Assembly: GCF_000970465.2 (NCBI RefSeq) | Contig: NZ_LAJE02000268.1 | Coordinates: forward strand, 1 to 51,756 | DNA from: Devosia insulae DS-56 | GTDB lineage: Bacteria; Pseudomonadota; Alphaproteobacteria; Rhizobiales; Devosiaceae | Length of the DNA: 51,756 bases | Direction: 5' to 3' | Part shown: positions 26,363 to 35,806 of the stretch, piece by piece | Layout: each line of letters begins with the position of its first letter | How positions within the stretch are numbered: the stretch's first letter is position 1 | The notes under the pieces: model-generated | What the model was told of the DNA's origin: nothing | What the model saw: the letters and a program-made list of their open reading frames with translations, nothing else | Databases searched by the model: none | Translations under genes and position numbers: made by a program

Positions 26363-27313
26363 ATGTCTAGTCCGATCTTTGCCGATCCGATCCTCGATGG
26401 GGCTGCCGATCCGACGGTGATCAACCGGCGCGGCACTGAGGAGTGGTGGATGTTCTATACCGTGCGCCGGGCGGCGCATGTCGGGCCGGGCGTCGAATGG
26501 GTGCATGGCAGCCCGATCGGCGTCGCCGTGTCGAGCGATGGCGGCGCGAGCTGGGACTATCGCGGCACCGTCGTCGGCCTCGACGATCCCGCCGATCCCG
26601 GCCTCAACACGCACTGGGCGCCCGAGGTGATCTGGGCGCTGGGCGAGTACCACATGTATTTGAGTTACATCACCGGCACGCCCGATCGCTGGCCCGGCTT
26701 CCCGCGCCGCATCGTCCATTTCACCAGCCCCGACCTCGTCGCCTGGACGCGCCGCTCGGTGTTGCCGCTGGCGTCGGAGTTCGTCATCGATGCCGCAGTG
26801 GCGCGCTCTCCCGATGGGCTGTACCGGCTCTGGTACAAGGACGAGGGCAACGGCTCATGCACGCAGGCGGCCACCAGCCCCGACCTCTACAGCTGGACGC
26901 ACCAAGGGATCGCCATCCCGGGTTCACGACAGGGTGGCAGGGGGCACGAGGGCCCCAATGTGTTCGAACTCGGCGGTCACCACTGGATGATCGTCGACGA
27001 GTGGCGCGGGCAAGCCGTGTTCCGCTCCGACGACACCAGGGCCTGGGAGCGGCAGGGGCTGATCCTTGATCTGCCAGGCGATGCCCCGGAGGACCGGCAG
27101 GTGGCGCGCCACGCCGATGTCGTCGTGCAGGACTGCTGGGCGGCGTTAGTTTACTTTACCCATCCCAATACCGGCACCGACCACACCCACGAGATGGACA
27201 CGCCGAGCGCCCGCCGCAGCACCATCCACTGGGCCCGGCTGACGGTCGAGGACGGCATCCTCCATTGCGACCGCAATGTCGGGACGCTGCAGCTGCAGGT
27301 GCTGCAGGACTGA
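26363..27313 (+). CDS. GH43-like five-bladed beta-propeller glycosidase
   Basis: A 316-residue predicted glycoside hydrolase of the furanosidase superfamily. Acidic residues sit where the family's catalytic trio falls: D16 in AADPTV, D143 in FVIDAAVAR and E196 in GHEGPNVFEL. The blade motifs THWAPEVIW and LWYKDEG support the fold. There is no signal peptide, so it would act on imported oligosaccharides. ATG 26363 has AAGGG about 9 bases upstream. It ends just before the convergent GntR gene of the rhamnose locus, suggesting that it may release sugars for that pathway. The substrate linkage is unknown. Confidence 0.78.
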   Translation: MSSPIFADPILDGAADPTVINRRGTEEWWMFYTVRRAAHVGPGVEWVHGSPIGVAVSSDGGASWDYRGTVVGLDDPADPGLNTHWAPEVIWALGEYHMYLSYITGTPDRWPGFPRRIVHFTSPDLVAWTRRSVLPLASEFVIDAAVARSPDGLYRLWYKDEGNGSCTQAATSPDLYSWTHQGIAIPGSRQGGRGHEGPNVFELGGHHWMIVDEWRGQAVFRSDDTRAWERQGLILDLPGDAPEDRQVARHADVVVQDCWAALVYFTHPNTGTDHTHEMDTPSARRSTIHWARLTVEDGILHCDRNVGTLQLQVLQD

Positions 27314-27346
27314 CGTGCGGGGGGCAGGGTGTCGGCCGTGCCGAGC

Positions 27347-28093
27347 TCAATCACAACGCGTCGCGGCGACGCTCTGCATCGCGTTGGCGGTCGTCGCGGC
27401 GATGCTGGACAGGTGATCCCGCATGGCGAGCCTCGCCTGCTGCGGGTCGTGCGCGGTCACCGCGGTGACGATCCGCTCGTGCTCTCTCGCGCTGTTTTCC
27501 AGCACTCCAGGCGTCTCGGAGGCGATGCGTCTGAACTCTGTTCCGGCGTGGTAGAAGGATCGGGCGGTTCGTTCGAGGAACGGATTGCCGGCCAGCGCCA
27601 GCAGGGTCTGGTGGAACTCGAGGTCGAGCACCCGGAAGGCCACCGGGTCGGCGATCAGCCGGTAGCCTTCGCGGACCATGTGGTCGAGGTGGAGGATCGC
27701 CTCGTCGCTGGCGCGCAGCGCACCCAGTGCGAGGAGTTCTCCCTCGACCGCCATGCGGGCTTCGTAGAGCGAATCGATATTGCGCTCGTCGAGCGCGATG
27801 AGCATCTGCACCGGCGCCGCCAGCCGCTCCGGCTTCAGGTCGGTCACCGAGCAACGCCCGCCCTGCCGCGTCTCGACGACGCCGAGAATCTGCAGGCCGC
27901 GCAGCGCTTCGCGCACCACCGGCCGGCTGACCTGCAGCGCCGCGCCGATTTCCTGCTCGGTGGGCAGGGTGTCACCCGCCTTGAGGCTGCCGGCATAGAT
28001 CAGCTCGAGCAGGCGCTCGACCACCAGTTCCGCGGCGGGTTTACGGGCGAGCGGCGCTCCCTTGCTCAGCGATGCAACGGCGCTGTCGGTCAT
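27347..28093 (-). CDS. GntR family regulator (FadR subfamily)
   Basis: A 248-residue transcription factor with an N-terminal winged helix (LPTEQEIGAALQVSRPVVRE, then GLQILGVVETRQGG) and a C-terminal all-helical FCD ligand domain. FCD domains usually sense carboxylic acids, so L-rhamnonate or its dehydration product is a sensible effector. The start overlaps the upstream isomerase-like gene stop by 4 bases. A likely operator is the dyad at 29595-29611 in the divergent promoter region, by which it would control both arms of the locus. Confidence 0.88.
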   Translation of the reverse strand: MTDSAVASLSKGAPLARKPAAELVVERLLELIYAGSLKAGDTLPTEQEIGAALQVSRPVVREALRGLQILGVVETRQGGRCSVTDLKPERLAAPVQMLIALDERNIDSLYEARMAVEGELLALGALRASDEAILHLDHMVREGYRLIADPVAFRVLDLEFHQTLLALAGNPFLERTARSFYHAGTEFRRIASETPGVLENSAREHERIVTAVTAHDPQQARLAMRDHLSSIAATTANAMQSVAATRCD

Positions 28094-29511
28094 GGTGTCA
28101 CCATTTGTAGCGGCAGGTTGAGGGCGATCGAGGCGGCGCGCAGGCCTTCGGCGTGGTGGCCATAACCCAGCACGCCGTGATGGGTCGGGCCGGGGCGGCT
28201 CCATTCGTTGACGAAGCGGCGCAGCCCCTGCGGGAAGCGGACCCGGGCATTGGTGTCGCCCAGCTGCAGCGTCGGGCCGGGGACGATCTCCCCCTCCGCC
28301 GCCACCAGCTGGAAATCCCCATCGGCTCCCTGCGTCATCGACAACAGGGTAACGGGGCCCGGGCCGGGAAAGAACTGCGTGAGGTAGCCCTTGCCGGATT
28401 TGCCGTGAAACACCTCGGACATGGCGAGGCGCGCCGGCTCGCGTGAGATTGCCGGATCGCCGGCGCCGCTATGGCCGATGATCACCACATCGTCGTCGAA
28501 ATCCATCGAGTAGAGTTCGGCGAGGGTGGCGCTGCCGCTGAGGGTCTTCAGCAGCAGCATGGCCACGGCCACCTTGATGTCGGCCTCGACCGGGCAGGCG
28601 ATGCCCGCCGCGTTCAACACCGACAGGGCAGGGTTGAGCGCGGCCAGCAGTTCGGCGTGCCGGCCCTGCACCGGGCCATCATAGTGGCTCGAGATGGCGC
28701 AGAGATTGTGCCGCACGACGAAGCGCTGCACCGCAGCTGTGACAGTGCCGGCTGCCGCGAACTCGGCCTCGGTCAACGAACCCGATGCCGGAAAGACCTG
28801 GCGCAGTTCGGCAACCCCGGCGGACTGCTCGGCAGGCGTCACCGCGTCCATTTCGGCCACCAGATCGTCCCAGTGTCGGTGGTCGACGAAGCTGCCCAGC
28901 TGCTTGAACAGGTGGGTTTCGTCGATGTTGAGGTCCATCATGCCGGCAAACGGCCGTCCGAGCAGGCCGATCGACTGGGTGCGCAAGCGGCGGCAGAGCG
29001 CTGCCAGCCTGCACCAGGTGGCGAGGCTCTCTGCCAGTTCCAGATCATTGTCGAGATGCCCGGTGAGCACGTCGAAGCGCTTGCCGAGGCGGATCAGCAC
29101 GTTGGTCATTTCGGGCAATGACGAGGGGGTCACTCCGCTCGCCAGCCAGTCGCCGATGCCGCTGACCCGGGCCATGTCGAGCTTCTTTTGCGGCTGGACG
29201 TTCAGCAGCACCACCGGCACATCCAGCGCGCGGATCGCCGGCAGCAAGGTCTCGGAGTTCGCGTAGGTGGCGAGCTGGACGAAGACCAGGTCGACGTTCT
29301 CGCGCTGGAACGTGTCGCCGGCGATGCGCGCCGCCGCGGCGCTGTCGACAAGGCCCGCCTCGACCAGTTGGCCATGCGGCGAGACCAGCGCACAGAGGCG
29401 CCGGTGCGCGCCCAGCACCGCATCCTTCATGCCGGCGAACTGATCCCAGTAGCTCGCAAGGCCTACCGCCATGGTGCCGATCCTCGGCCGCGGCGCTCTG
29501 TCGTCGGTCAT
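28090..29511 (-). CDS. L-fucose/L-arabinose isomerase family protein
   Basis: A 473-residue protein of the L-fucose/L-arabinose isomerase fold. Recognisable stretches are PRIGTMAVGLASYWDQF, VDLVFVQLATYANSE, VPVVLLNVQP, LGRPFAGMMDLNID and the C-terminal GPTHHGVLGYGHHAEGL, whose histidines may bind the metal. Characterised relatives interconvert aldoses and ketoses, but many family members in sugar operons are untested. It is divergent from an oxidative L-rhamnose pathway that needs no isomerase, so the substrate may be a second sugar taken up by the same transporter. Confidence 0.8.
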   Translation of the reverse strand: MTDDRAPRPRIGTMAVGLASYWDQFAGMKDAVLGAHRRLCALVSPHGQLVEAGLVDSAAAARIAGDTFQRENVDLVFVQLATYANSETLLPAIRALDVPVVLLNVQPQKKLDMARVSGIGDWLASGVTPSSLPEMTNVLIRLGKRFDVLTGHLDNDLELAESLATWCRLAALCRRLRTQSIGLLGRPFAGMMDLNIDETHLFKQLGSFVDHRHWDDLVAEMDAVTPAEQSAGVAELRQVFPASGSLTEAEFAAAGTVTAAVQRFVVRHNLCAISSHYDGPVQGRHAELLAALNPALSVLNAAGIACPVEADIKVAVAMLLLKTLSGSATLAELYSMDFDDDVVIIGHSGAGDPAISREPARLAMSEVFHGKSGKGYLTQFFPGPGPVTLLSMTQGADGDFQLVAAEGEIVPGPTLQLGDTNARVRFPQGLRRFVNEWSRPGPTHHGVLGYGHHAEGLRAASIALNLPLQMVTP

Positions 29512-29594
29512 CCGTCTCTCCCCGTCGTTTCAGCCTTACAGCGCGCCCCAGCCCCGGGCAATCACTTGAATGCTTCGCAAGCTAGCAACAAAGC

Positions 29595-29611
29595 AACTTG
29601 ACTTACAAGTT
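29595..29611. promoter_or_regulatory. Dyad AACTTG-N5-CAAGTT, likely GntR operator
   Basis: AACTTGACTTACAAGTT is a perfect 6-bp inverted repeat with a 5-base spacer between the divergent isomerase and dehydrogenase genes, 34 bases before the latter's start. It overlaps TTGACT (29598-29603), a possible -35 box for the rhamnose operon, so binding would block transcription. Short dyads of this kind are typical for FadR-type regulators, and the cognate gene lies in the same locus. Confidence 0.5.
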
Positions 29612-29644
29612 TCCATGTTGATGAGTATGGGCCAGAGGACGGGC

Positions 29645-30415
29645 ATGCTGCTTGAGGGAAAAGTCGTGCTGGTGACAGGCGGTTCGCGGGGCATTGGCGC
29701 CGCGATTGCCGCCCTGGCCGGCCGCCCTGGCGCTGACGTCGCCATCAACTGCGCGCCTGGTGCTGACGAGGCGCGGGCTGCCGATCAGGTGGTAGCGCAG
29801 ATCGAGGCCGCCGGCCGCCGGGCCATCGTCATCGAAGGCGATATCGCGCTGCCCGAAACCTCGACGATGCTGATCGAACGTACCGTGGCGGCCTTCGGCG
29901 GCGTCGACGTCTTGGCCAGCAATGCCGGCATCTGCCCGTTTCACAGCTTTCTCGACCTGCCGCCGGCGCTGCTCGAGCGCACCATGGCGGTCAACCTCCA
30001 TGGCGCCTTCTACGTCGTGCAGGCTGCGGCGCGGCAGATGCAGGCGCAGGGCAGGGGCGGCGCGATCGTCGCCACCAGTTCGATCAGTGCGCTGGTCGGC
30101 GGCGCCACCCAGACCCACTACACGCCGACCAAGGCCGGGGTGCACTCGCTGATGCAGTCCGCCGCGATCGCCCTCGGGGCATATGGCGTGCGCTGCAATT
30201 CAGTGCTGCCGGGCGCCATCCTGACCGATCTCAACCGCGCCGATCTCGAAGCCGACGACAAGCGGGCGGCGTTCGAACAGCGCATTCCGCTGGGCCGTCT
30301 CGGCCGTCCCGACGACGTCGCGGAATGCGTGGTGTTTCTCGCCTCCGACATGGCGCGCTACGTCACCGGGGCCGCGCTGCTGGTCGACGGCGGCATGTTC
30401 GTGAACCTGCAATGA
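29645..30415 (+). CDS. L-rhamnose 1-dehydrogenase (SDR)
   Basis: Predicted to oxidise L-rhamnose to L-rhamnono-lactone with NAD(P)+, the first step of the non-phosphorylative pathway. The 256-residue classical SDR has TGGSRGIG (11-18), N93-A-G, S146 and Y159-x3-K163. The run from VDVLASNAGICPF to TGAALLVDGG closely resembles, from memory, the Azotobacter L-rhamnose dehydrogenase. ATG 29645 has GAGG upstream; earlier in-frame ATGs exist but would extend the protein past the usual start. The stop overlaps a possible upstream start of the dehydratase gene. Confidence 0.85.
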   Translation: MLLEGKVVLVTGGSRGIGAAIAALAGRPGADVAINCAPGADEARAADQVVAQIEAAGRRAIVIEGDIALPETSTMLIERTVAAFGGVDVLASNAGICPFHSFLDLPPALLERTMAVNLHGAFYVVQAAARQMQAQGRGGAIVATSSISALVGGATQTHYTPTKAGVHSLMQSAAIALGAYGVRCNSVLPGAILTDLNRADLEADDKRAAFEQRIPLGRLGRPDDVAECVVFLASDMARYVTGAALLVDGGMFVNLQ

Positions 30416-30453
30416 CCTTCTCGTCGGCAGCGCAATCCTATGGGGACCAGACA

Positions 30454-31629
30454 ATGACCGCGCCCAAAATCGTGGCGATCCGCACCTACCTGCTCGATGG
30501 CGCCGGCGGCGGCGACTATTTCCGTCAGGAGGGCGGGCACTGGCTGATCGACAGCGTCATCGCCAACCCGATGTCCGGCTACCCGGAATACCGCAAGACC
30601 CGCACCAGCTGGGGCATCGGCGTCATGGGCTCGATCGTCGTCGAGGTCGAAACCGAGGACGGCCAGGTCGGGCGCGGCACCGGCTTCGGCGGCCCGCCGG
30701 CCTGCTGGCTGATCAACCACCACTTCAGCCGCTTCCTCAGGGGCGCCGACCCGCGCGACATCAACCGCATCTGGGACCAGATGTTTCGCGCCTCGATGCC
30801 CTATGGCCGCAAGGGCATCGCTCTGGCGACGATCAGCGTCGTCGACCTGGCGCTGTGGGACCTGTTGGGGAAGCTCCGCGGCGAGCCGGTTTACAAACTG
30901 ATCGGCGGACGCACCAGGGAGGCGGTCGAACTCTACTGCACCGGCCCGCGCCCCGACGTCGCGCAAAAGCTCGGCTTTTTCGGCGGCAAGGTGCCGATCC
31001 CCTACGGTCCGGCCAGCGGCCGGGAGGGCCTCCGCGCCAATATCGAGTTCCTGACCCGCCATCGCGAGGCCATCGGCCCCGATTTCCCGCTGATGGTCGA
31101 TTGCTACATGGCGTTCGACGTGCCCTACGCCATCGAGATCGCTGAAGCCTGTGCCCACCTCAACATCCATTGGTGGGAAGAGGTCCTGCATCCCGACGAT
31201 TTCGATGGTTTTGCGCTGCTGAAGCGCGCCCACCCCAAGCTCCGCTGGACCACTGGCGAGCACGAGTACTCGCGCTATGGCTTCCGCAAGCTGATCGAGC
31301 AGCGCAATGTCGATACCCTGCAGCCGGACGTGATGTGGGTCGGCGGGCTCACCGAACTGCTGCGGATTTCGGCGCATGCGGCAGCCTACGATCTGCCGGT
31401 GGTGCCGCATGGCAGCGGGCCCTACAGCTACCACTACGTGCTGTCGCAGACCAACGCGCCGTTCAGCGAGTATGTCGCCAACAGCCCCGACGGCACCGCC
31501 GTGCTGCCCAGCTTCGGCGCGCTGTTCACCAACGAACCCGTGCCTGAGAACGGTCGTGTCGACGTCACCGACGCGCCGGGTTTCGGGCTCGAGCTGAACC
31601 CCTCGGCGAAACTGGTCGAGGCCGCCTGA
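30454..31629 (+). CDS. rhmD: L-rhamnonate dehydratase
   Basis: Enolase-superfamily enzyme that removes water from L-rhamnonate to give 2-keto-3-deoxy-L-rhamnonate. The 391 residues align by eye along their length with E. coli RhmD: HWLIDSVIANPMSGYPEYRK near the start, metal ligands D216, E242 and E269 with the family spacing, and the catalytic base region VVPHGSGPYSYH (H319). ATG 30454 has GGGGA 9 bases upstream; ATG 30412 is an alternative overlapping the dehydrogenase stop. The lactonase between dehydrogenase and dehydratase, and the enzymes after it, are not in the window. Confidence 0.9.
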   Translation: MTAPKIVAIRTYLLDGAGGGDYFRQEGGHWLIDSVIANPMSGYPEYRKTRTSWGIGVMGSIVVEVETEDGQVGRGTGFGGPPACWLINHHFSRFLRGADPRDINRIWDQMFRASMPYGRKGIALATISVVDLALWDLLGKLRGEPVYKLIGGRTREAVELYCTGPRPDVAQKLGFFGGKVPIPYGPASGREGLRANIEFLTRHREAIGPDFPLMVDCYMAFDVPYAIEIAEACAHLNIHWWEEVLHPDDFDGFALLKRAHPKLRWTTGEHEYSRYGFRKLIEQRNVDTLQPDVMWVGGLTELLRISAHAAAYDLPVVPHGSGPYSYHYVLSQTNAPFSEYVANSPDGTAVLPSFGALFTNEPVPENGRVDVTDAPGFGLELNPSAKLVEAA

Positions 31630-31637
31630 GGCAGAAC

Positions 31638-31654
31638 GGCCCGCCTAGCGGGCC
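31638..31654 (+). promoter_or_regulatory. GC stem-loop before the binding-protein gene
   Basis: A perfect 7-bp stem (GGCCCGC/GCGGGCC) with a 3-base loop lies between rhmD and the binding-protein gene, just ahead of its GGGAGAG ribosome site. There is no T run. It could be an RNA processing or stability element that lets the binding protein be made in excess over the enzymes. Confidence 0.4.
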
Positions 31655-31673
31655 CACAAAGGGAGAGAGAAAC

Positions 31674-32945
31674 GTGATTCAGAGACGCAATCTGCTGACT
31701 GCCGTCGCCGCCGGCGTCATCTTGCTGGCGCTCGCTCCGGCGATGGGACAGGACAAGCCCTTCGCCGGAGTCGAGCTGAAGGTCGCCATGATCGACGAGC
31801 CGCGCGAATGGGCGTTCCGCGACCGGTTGGCCGAGTTCGAGGCGCTGACCGGCATCAAGGTGACCATCGATACCTATGGCTTCGATGGCCTGTTCAACAA
31901 GATCCTCACCGCCTCGGCCGGCAAGACCGGCGAATACGACGTGGTGCAGATGCACGTGCCGGATATGGCGCTGTTCGACGAAAAGGGCTTCATGGTCGAT
32001 CTCACCGACTGGGTGAAGCGCGATGCCGCCGAGTTGGAGCTGGACGACATCCACCCCTCCATCCAGGACTCCCACATGATGTACAAGGGGCGCTACTACG
32101 GCGTGCCGACCCATGTGGGCGGCATGAATTTCTACTACCGCAAGGATATCTTCGAGGCCGAGGGCTATGCCGTTCCCAAGACCTGGGACGACGTGCTGGC
32201 GATCGCCAAGGCGGTCGACGAGAAGCACGGGCCGGAGCTGCGCGGCCTGGTGCTGATGGGCAAGGCCGACATCCAGGGCGCCTCGACGTTCCAGAACATC
32301 TGGGGCGCCTATGGCGGCAACTACTTCGACGAAGCCGGCAAGCCGACGCTCAACACCGAAGCCGGCCTCGCCGCCATGAATATGCTCAAGGCGCTGTCCG
32401 CGCACGCCGTGGAGGGCTCGCCATCCTATAGCTTCGACGAGGCGCAGACCGCGTTCAAGCAGGGCCAGGCGGCCATGACCGTATTCTGGGACTCGGGCGA
32501 CAACTTCTTCGGCGACGCGGCCAACTCGCAGATCGTCGGCAAATGGGCGATCGCGCCGATGCCGGGCGGCCGCGCCACCAATGGCGGCTGGTCGGTGCAG
32601 GTGTCGCGCGACTCGAAGAACCCCGAAGCGGCGTTCGAGTTTCTCAAGTGGATCGTCTCGCCCGACATGGAGCGAGCGCTGGTGCCGCTGACGCCCTCGA
32701 TCCGCACCTCGATCCTCTCCGATCCGGCCAACGACAAGTACCCGGCCTATAAGGGCTTCCTCGCCCTGGTCGAAGGCCAGCCGTTCAACTTCCCCAAAGT
32801 CACGCCGAACCTGCAGATCCTCCAGGAACTGGCCGATGCGCAGAACGCCGTGATGACCGGCCAGGCCACGCCGGAGGCGGCGCTGGCGCAGGTGCAGTCC
32901 GACGTCGAAGCCATCGCCGTTCGCTTCGGCATCTGGCAGCCTTGA
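31674..32945 (+). CDS. Sugar ABC transporter substrate-binding protein
   Basis: A periplasmic binding protein of the CUT1 (maltose-type) group, 423 residues, with a signal peptide at 1-25 ending near APAMGQ. Family features include GKTGEYDVVQMHVPDMALF, GRYYGVPTHVGGMNFYYRKD and the late FLKWIVSPDMERAL. The start is GTG at 31674 with GGGAGAG upstream. Its position after L-rhamnose genes and before two permeases and an ATPase suggests that L-rhamnose or a rhamnose-containing saccharide is the ligand, but binding specificity cannot be read from sequence. Confidence 0.9.
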   Translation: MIQRRNLLTAVAAGVILLALAPAMGQDKPFAGVELKVAMIDEPREWAFRDRLAEFEALTGIKVTIDTYGFDGLFNKILTASAGKTGEYDVVQMHVPDMALFDEKGFMVDLTDWVKRDAAELELDDIHPSIQDSHMMYKGRYYGVPTHVGGMNFYYRKDIFEAEGYAVPKTWDDVLAIAKAVDEKHGPELRGLVLMGKADIQGASTFQNIWGAYGGNYFDEAGKPTLNTEAGLAAMNMLKALSAHAVEGSPSYSFDEAQTAFKQGQAAMTVFWDSGDNFFGDAANSQIVGKWAIAPMPGGRATNGGWSVQVSRDSKNPEAAFEFLKWIVSPDMERALVPLTPSIRTSILSDPANDKYPAYKGFLALVEGQPFNFPKVTPNLQILQELADAQNAVMTGQATPEAALAQVQSDVEAIAVRFGIWQP

Positions 32946-32968
32946 GCTTCACTGCTCCTGTCACCATC

Positions 32969-32994
32969 GAACCAGGGGCGGCAGCCCCTGGTTC
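32969..32994 (+). promoter_or_regulatory. 11-bp stem-loop after the binding-protein gene
   Basis: Arms 32969-32979 and 32984-32994 pair perfectly around a GGCA loop, 24 bases after the binding-protein stop. No T run follows and the permease gene starts 19 bases on, so this is more likely a 3'-end stabiliser or attenuator that keeps binding-protein mRNA above permease mRNA than a full terminator. Confidence 0.65.
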
Positions 32995-33013
32995 ATCGCA
33001 GAAATGAGGCCGC

Positions 33014-33883
33014 ATGCGCGCTAGTCTTTGGTCCCGGCTGTTTCCCTATCTGCTGCTCATGCCGGCCATGGCGATCCTCCTCGCCATGGTGGTCTATCCG
33101 CTGCTGTTTTCGCTCACGACCAGCTTCACCGACTACAACCTGATCATGCTCAATGGCGTGTGGGTGGGGTTCAAGAACTACCTGGCGGCGTTTGGTGACC
33201 CGGCCTTTCGCGACAGCGCCATCTTCACTTTCATCTTCGCCTTCACCTCCACCGGCACCCAGCTGGTGCTCGGTTTCGTCACGGCGCTCTGCCTCGCCCG
33301 GGTGGTCTATGCGCGCGGCCCGCTGACCATCCTTCTGATGTTCCCGATGATGGTGACGCCGGTGGTCGTCGGCATCCTGTGGCTGCTGATGTTCCAGCCG
33401 GACTACTCGGTGGTCAACGGCCTGCTTGCGAAGCTCGGGATCGCCGGGCCGATCTGGCTGCAGCACCCGCTGACGGCGCGGATCGCGGTCATCGTCGCCG
33501 ATGTCTGGCAATGGACGCCGTTCTTCACCATCATCCTGTTGGCCGGCATCCTGAACCTGCCCAAGGAGGTCATGGAAGCCGGCGAGATCGACGGCGCAAC
33601 GCCGCTGCAAAGCCTCGCCAAACTGGCCATCCCGATGCTGATGCCGCTCATCCTGATCACCACGCTGATCCGGCTGATCGACTCGTTCAAAACCTTCGAC
33701 TCGATCTTCGTGATGACCAATGGCGGCCCCTCGGCCTCGACCGAGGTGGTCTCGCTCTACATCTACCGCAAGGGACTTCCCTATATGGAAATGGGCTACG
33801 CCTCGGCGCTGAGCTACCTGTTCGTCATCGTCCTGACGGTGATCGCTGCCCTGTTGATCCGTCAGCTCAGCCGGAAGGCGTGA
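33014..33883 (+). CDS. Sugar ABC transporter permease (MalF type)
   Basis: A 289-residue inner-membrane permease with six predicted transmembrane segments. It begins LFPYLLLMPAMAILLAMVVY and carries the cytoplasmic EAA loop EAGEIDGATPLQSLAKLAIP that docks on the ATPase. It forms the first half of the channel for the binding protein at 31674. The gene ends 7 bases before the second permease. Confidence 0.92.
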   Translation: MRASLWSRLFPYLLLMPAMAILLAMVVYPLLFSLTTSFTDYNLIMLNGVWVGFKNYLAAFGDPAFRDSAIFTFIFAFTSTGTQLVLGFVTALCLARVVYARGPLTILLMFPMMVTPVVVGILWLLMFQPDYSVVNGLLAKLGIAGPIWLQHPLTARIAVIVADVWQWTPFFTIILLAGILNLPKEVMEAGEIDGATPLQSLAKLAIPMLMPLILITTLIRLIDSFKTFDSIFVMTNGGPSASTEVVSLYIYRKGLPYMEMGYASALSYLFVIVLTVIAALLIRQLSRKA

Positions 33884-33890
33884 GGCAGCG

Positions 33891-34742
33891 ATGAGTGCTC
33901 CCCCTTCCACCCGCCCGCTGCATCCCGGCCAGCGCGTCGCCGTCGGCGGCATCCTCGTGCTGATGACGCTGTTCGCCGGCTTCCCGCTGCTCTGGGTGCT
34001 GCTGACCAGCCTGAAGCCGAACAACGCGATCCTCTCCAAGGACCCGATCTTCCTGTTCCAGCCGACGCTGGAGCACTGGGAGCGCGTGCTGTTCACCTCC
34101 GACTTCCTGAAGTTCTACCTGAACAGCCTGATCATCGCCGCCGCCACGGTCACCATCGTCATGGTGGTAGCGACCCTCGCCGCCTACGCCCTGGCGCGCT
34201 ATCCGATGCGAGCCAGCAAGGACATTTCCTTCTTCATCATCAGCCAGCGCATGATGCCGCCGGTCGCGGTGGTGCTGCCGATTTTCCTCATCGCCTCCAA
34301 TATCGGCATGCTCGACCGGCTCGAGACGCTGATCGCCATCAACGTCGCCTTCAACATCCCGCTCTCGATCTGGATGATCCGCGGCTTCATCGAGGGCACC
34401 TCGCGCGAGATCGAGGAAGCCGCCGTCATGGACGGCGCCAGTTGGCTCGGCGCGTTCTGGCGCGTGACCGTGCCGCAGATCTGGCCGGGCCTCTTAAGCA
34501 CGGCGCTGTTCGTCTACATCTACACCGTCAACGAGTTCCTCTTCGCCTCGATCCTCTCGGGCACCAATGCCCGGCCGGTTTCAGCAGCGGTTGCGCTGTT
34601 CCTCCCCACCGGGGTGCGCGGCACCCTGTTCGGCGAAGCCGCGGTGGCGGCCATCCTCATCATGCTGCCCGGCATCATCTTCGCTGCGCTCATGCAACGT
34701 CATCTGGTCGCCGGGGTCTCCCTGGGCGCAGTCAAAGGCTAA
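33891..34742 (+). CDS. Sugar ABC transporter permease (MalG type)
   Basis: A 283-residue second channel subunit with six predicted membrane segments. The EAA loop is [20 protein letters not shown], and the C-terminus ends in the short tail typical of MalG-like permeases. It lies between the first permease (7 bases) and the ATPase (8 bases), so all are cotranscribed. Confidence 0.92.
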   Translation: MSAPPSTRPLHPGQRVAVGGILVLMTLFAGFPLLWVLLTSLKPNNAILSKDPIFLFQPTLEHWERVLFTSDFLKFYLNSLIIAAATVTIVMVVATLAAYALARYPMRASKDISFFIISQRMMPPVAVVLPIFLIASNIGMLDRLETLIAINVAFNIPLSIWMIRGFIEGTSREIEEAAVMDGASWLGAFWRVTVPQIWPGLLSTALFVYIYTVNEFLFASILSGTNARPVSAAVALFLPTGVRGTLFGEAAVAAILIMLPGIIFAALMQRHLVAGVSLGAVKG

Positions 34743-34750
34743 GTCGCTCC

Positions 34751-35773
34751 ATGTCGGCAATCTCCATCCGGTCCTTGCACAAGACCTACGGCAACGTCGA
34801 AGTGCTCAAAGGCATCGATCTCGATGTCGCCGACGGCGAGTTCGTGGTGTTTGTCGGGCGCTCGGGCTGCGGCAAGTCCACGCTGCTCCGCTGCATCGCC
34901 GGCCTCGAGACCATCTCCGACGGTTCCATCTCGATCGGCGGCGCGGAGGTGACCCGCTTGCCGCCCTCGAAGCGCGGCATCGCCATGGTGTTCCAGTCCT
35001 ACGCGCTCTATCCGCATCTGACGGTCCGCGACAATCTCGGTTTCAGCCTCGGCCTGGCGCGCCAGCCCAAGCCGCAGATCGCCCAGCGCGTCGCCCGCGT
35101 CGCCGAGATTTTGAGGATCGAGGATCTGCTCGATCGGCGTCCGGTTCAGCTCTCCGGTGGGCAGCGCCAGCGCGTCGCCATCGGCCGCGCCATCGTGCGC
35201 GAACCCGAGGCGTTCCTGTTCGATGAGCCGCTGAGCAATCTCGATGCGGACCTGCGCGTCCAGATGCGCCACGAGCTGATGCAGCTGCACGAAGAGCTCT
35301 CGGCCACCATGATCTACGTGACGCACGACCAAGTCGAGGCGATGACCATGGCCGACAAGATCGTCGTGCTCAACGCCGGCCGGATCGAGCAGGTGGGCAC
35401 GCCGCTCGAGCTCTATTCGAAGCCGCGCAACCTGTTCGTCGCGACCTTTATCGGCTCGCCGCGCATGAACGTCATGAGCGCGGCGGCAGCGCGCCAGGCC
35501 GGGCTCGCGGTCGGCGACGCCGCCGAACGGATCGGCATCCGGCCCGAGCACATCGCCATCGGTCACGCCGGCAGCGGCCAGTTCAACGGCACGGTCGGGC
35601 TGACCGAGCATCTTGGCGCCGACAGCTACTACTTCGTCGAGCTGGATGATGGCAGCAGGCTGAATGTCCGCCGCTCCGACGACGTCATGCTCAGCCGCGG
35701 CGAACGTGTAGGTCTGACGCCAAATCCCGGCTACTTGCACCAGTTCAGCGCTGATGGCGCACGGCTGGACTAG
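34751..35773 (+). CDS. Sugar ABC transporter ATP-binding protein (UgpC/MalK type)
   Basis: A 340-residue cytosolic ATPase that powers the importer. Walker A is GRSGCGKST (36-44), the Q-loop [10 protein letters not shown], the signature LSGGQRQR (134-141), Walker B LFDEP (156-160), and the switch His is in [10 protein letters not shown]. The C-terminal 100 residues are the MalK-type regulatory OB-fold domain. The start at 34751 follows the permease stop by 8 bases; the long frame from 34442 merely runs through the permease gene in another phase. Confidence 0.93.
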   Translation: MSAISIRSLHKTYGNVEVLKGIDLDVADGEFVVFVGRSGCGKSTLLRCIAGLETISDGSISIGGAEVTRLPPSKRGIAMVFQSYALYPHLTVRDNLGFSLGLARQPKPQIAQRVARVAEILRIEDLLDRRPVQLSGGQRQRVAIGRAIVREPEAFLFDEPLSNLDADLRVQMRHELMQLHEELSATMIYVTHDQVEAMTMADKIVVLNAGRIEQVGTPLELYSKPRNLFVATFIGSPRMNVMSAAAARQAGLAVGDAAERIGIRPEHIAIGHAGSGQFNGTVGLTEHLGADSYYFVELDDGSRLNVRRSDDVMLSRGERVGLTPNPGYLHQFSADGARLD

Positions 35774-35806
35774 CCATTCATTGCCCAACCAAACGAGGAG
35801 GCATCC

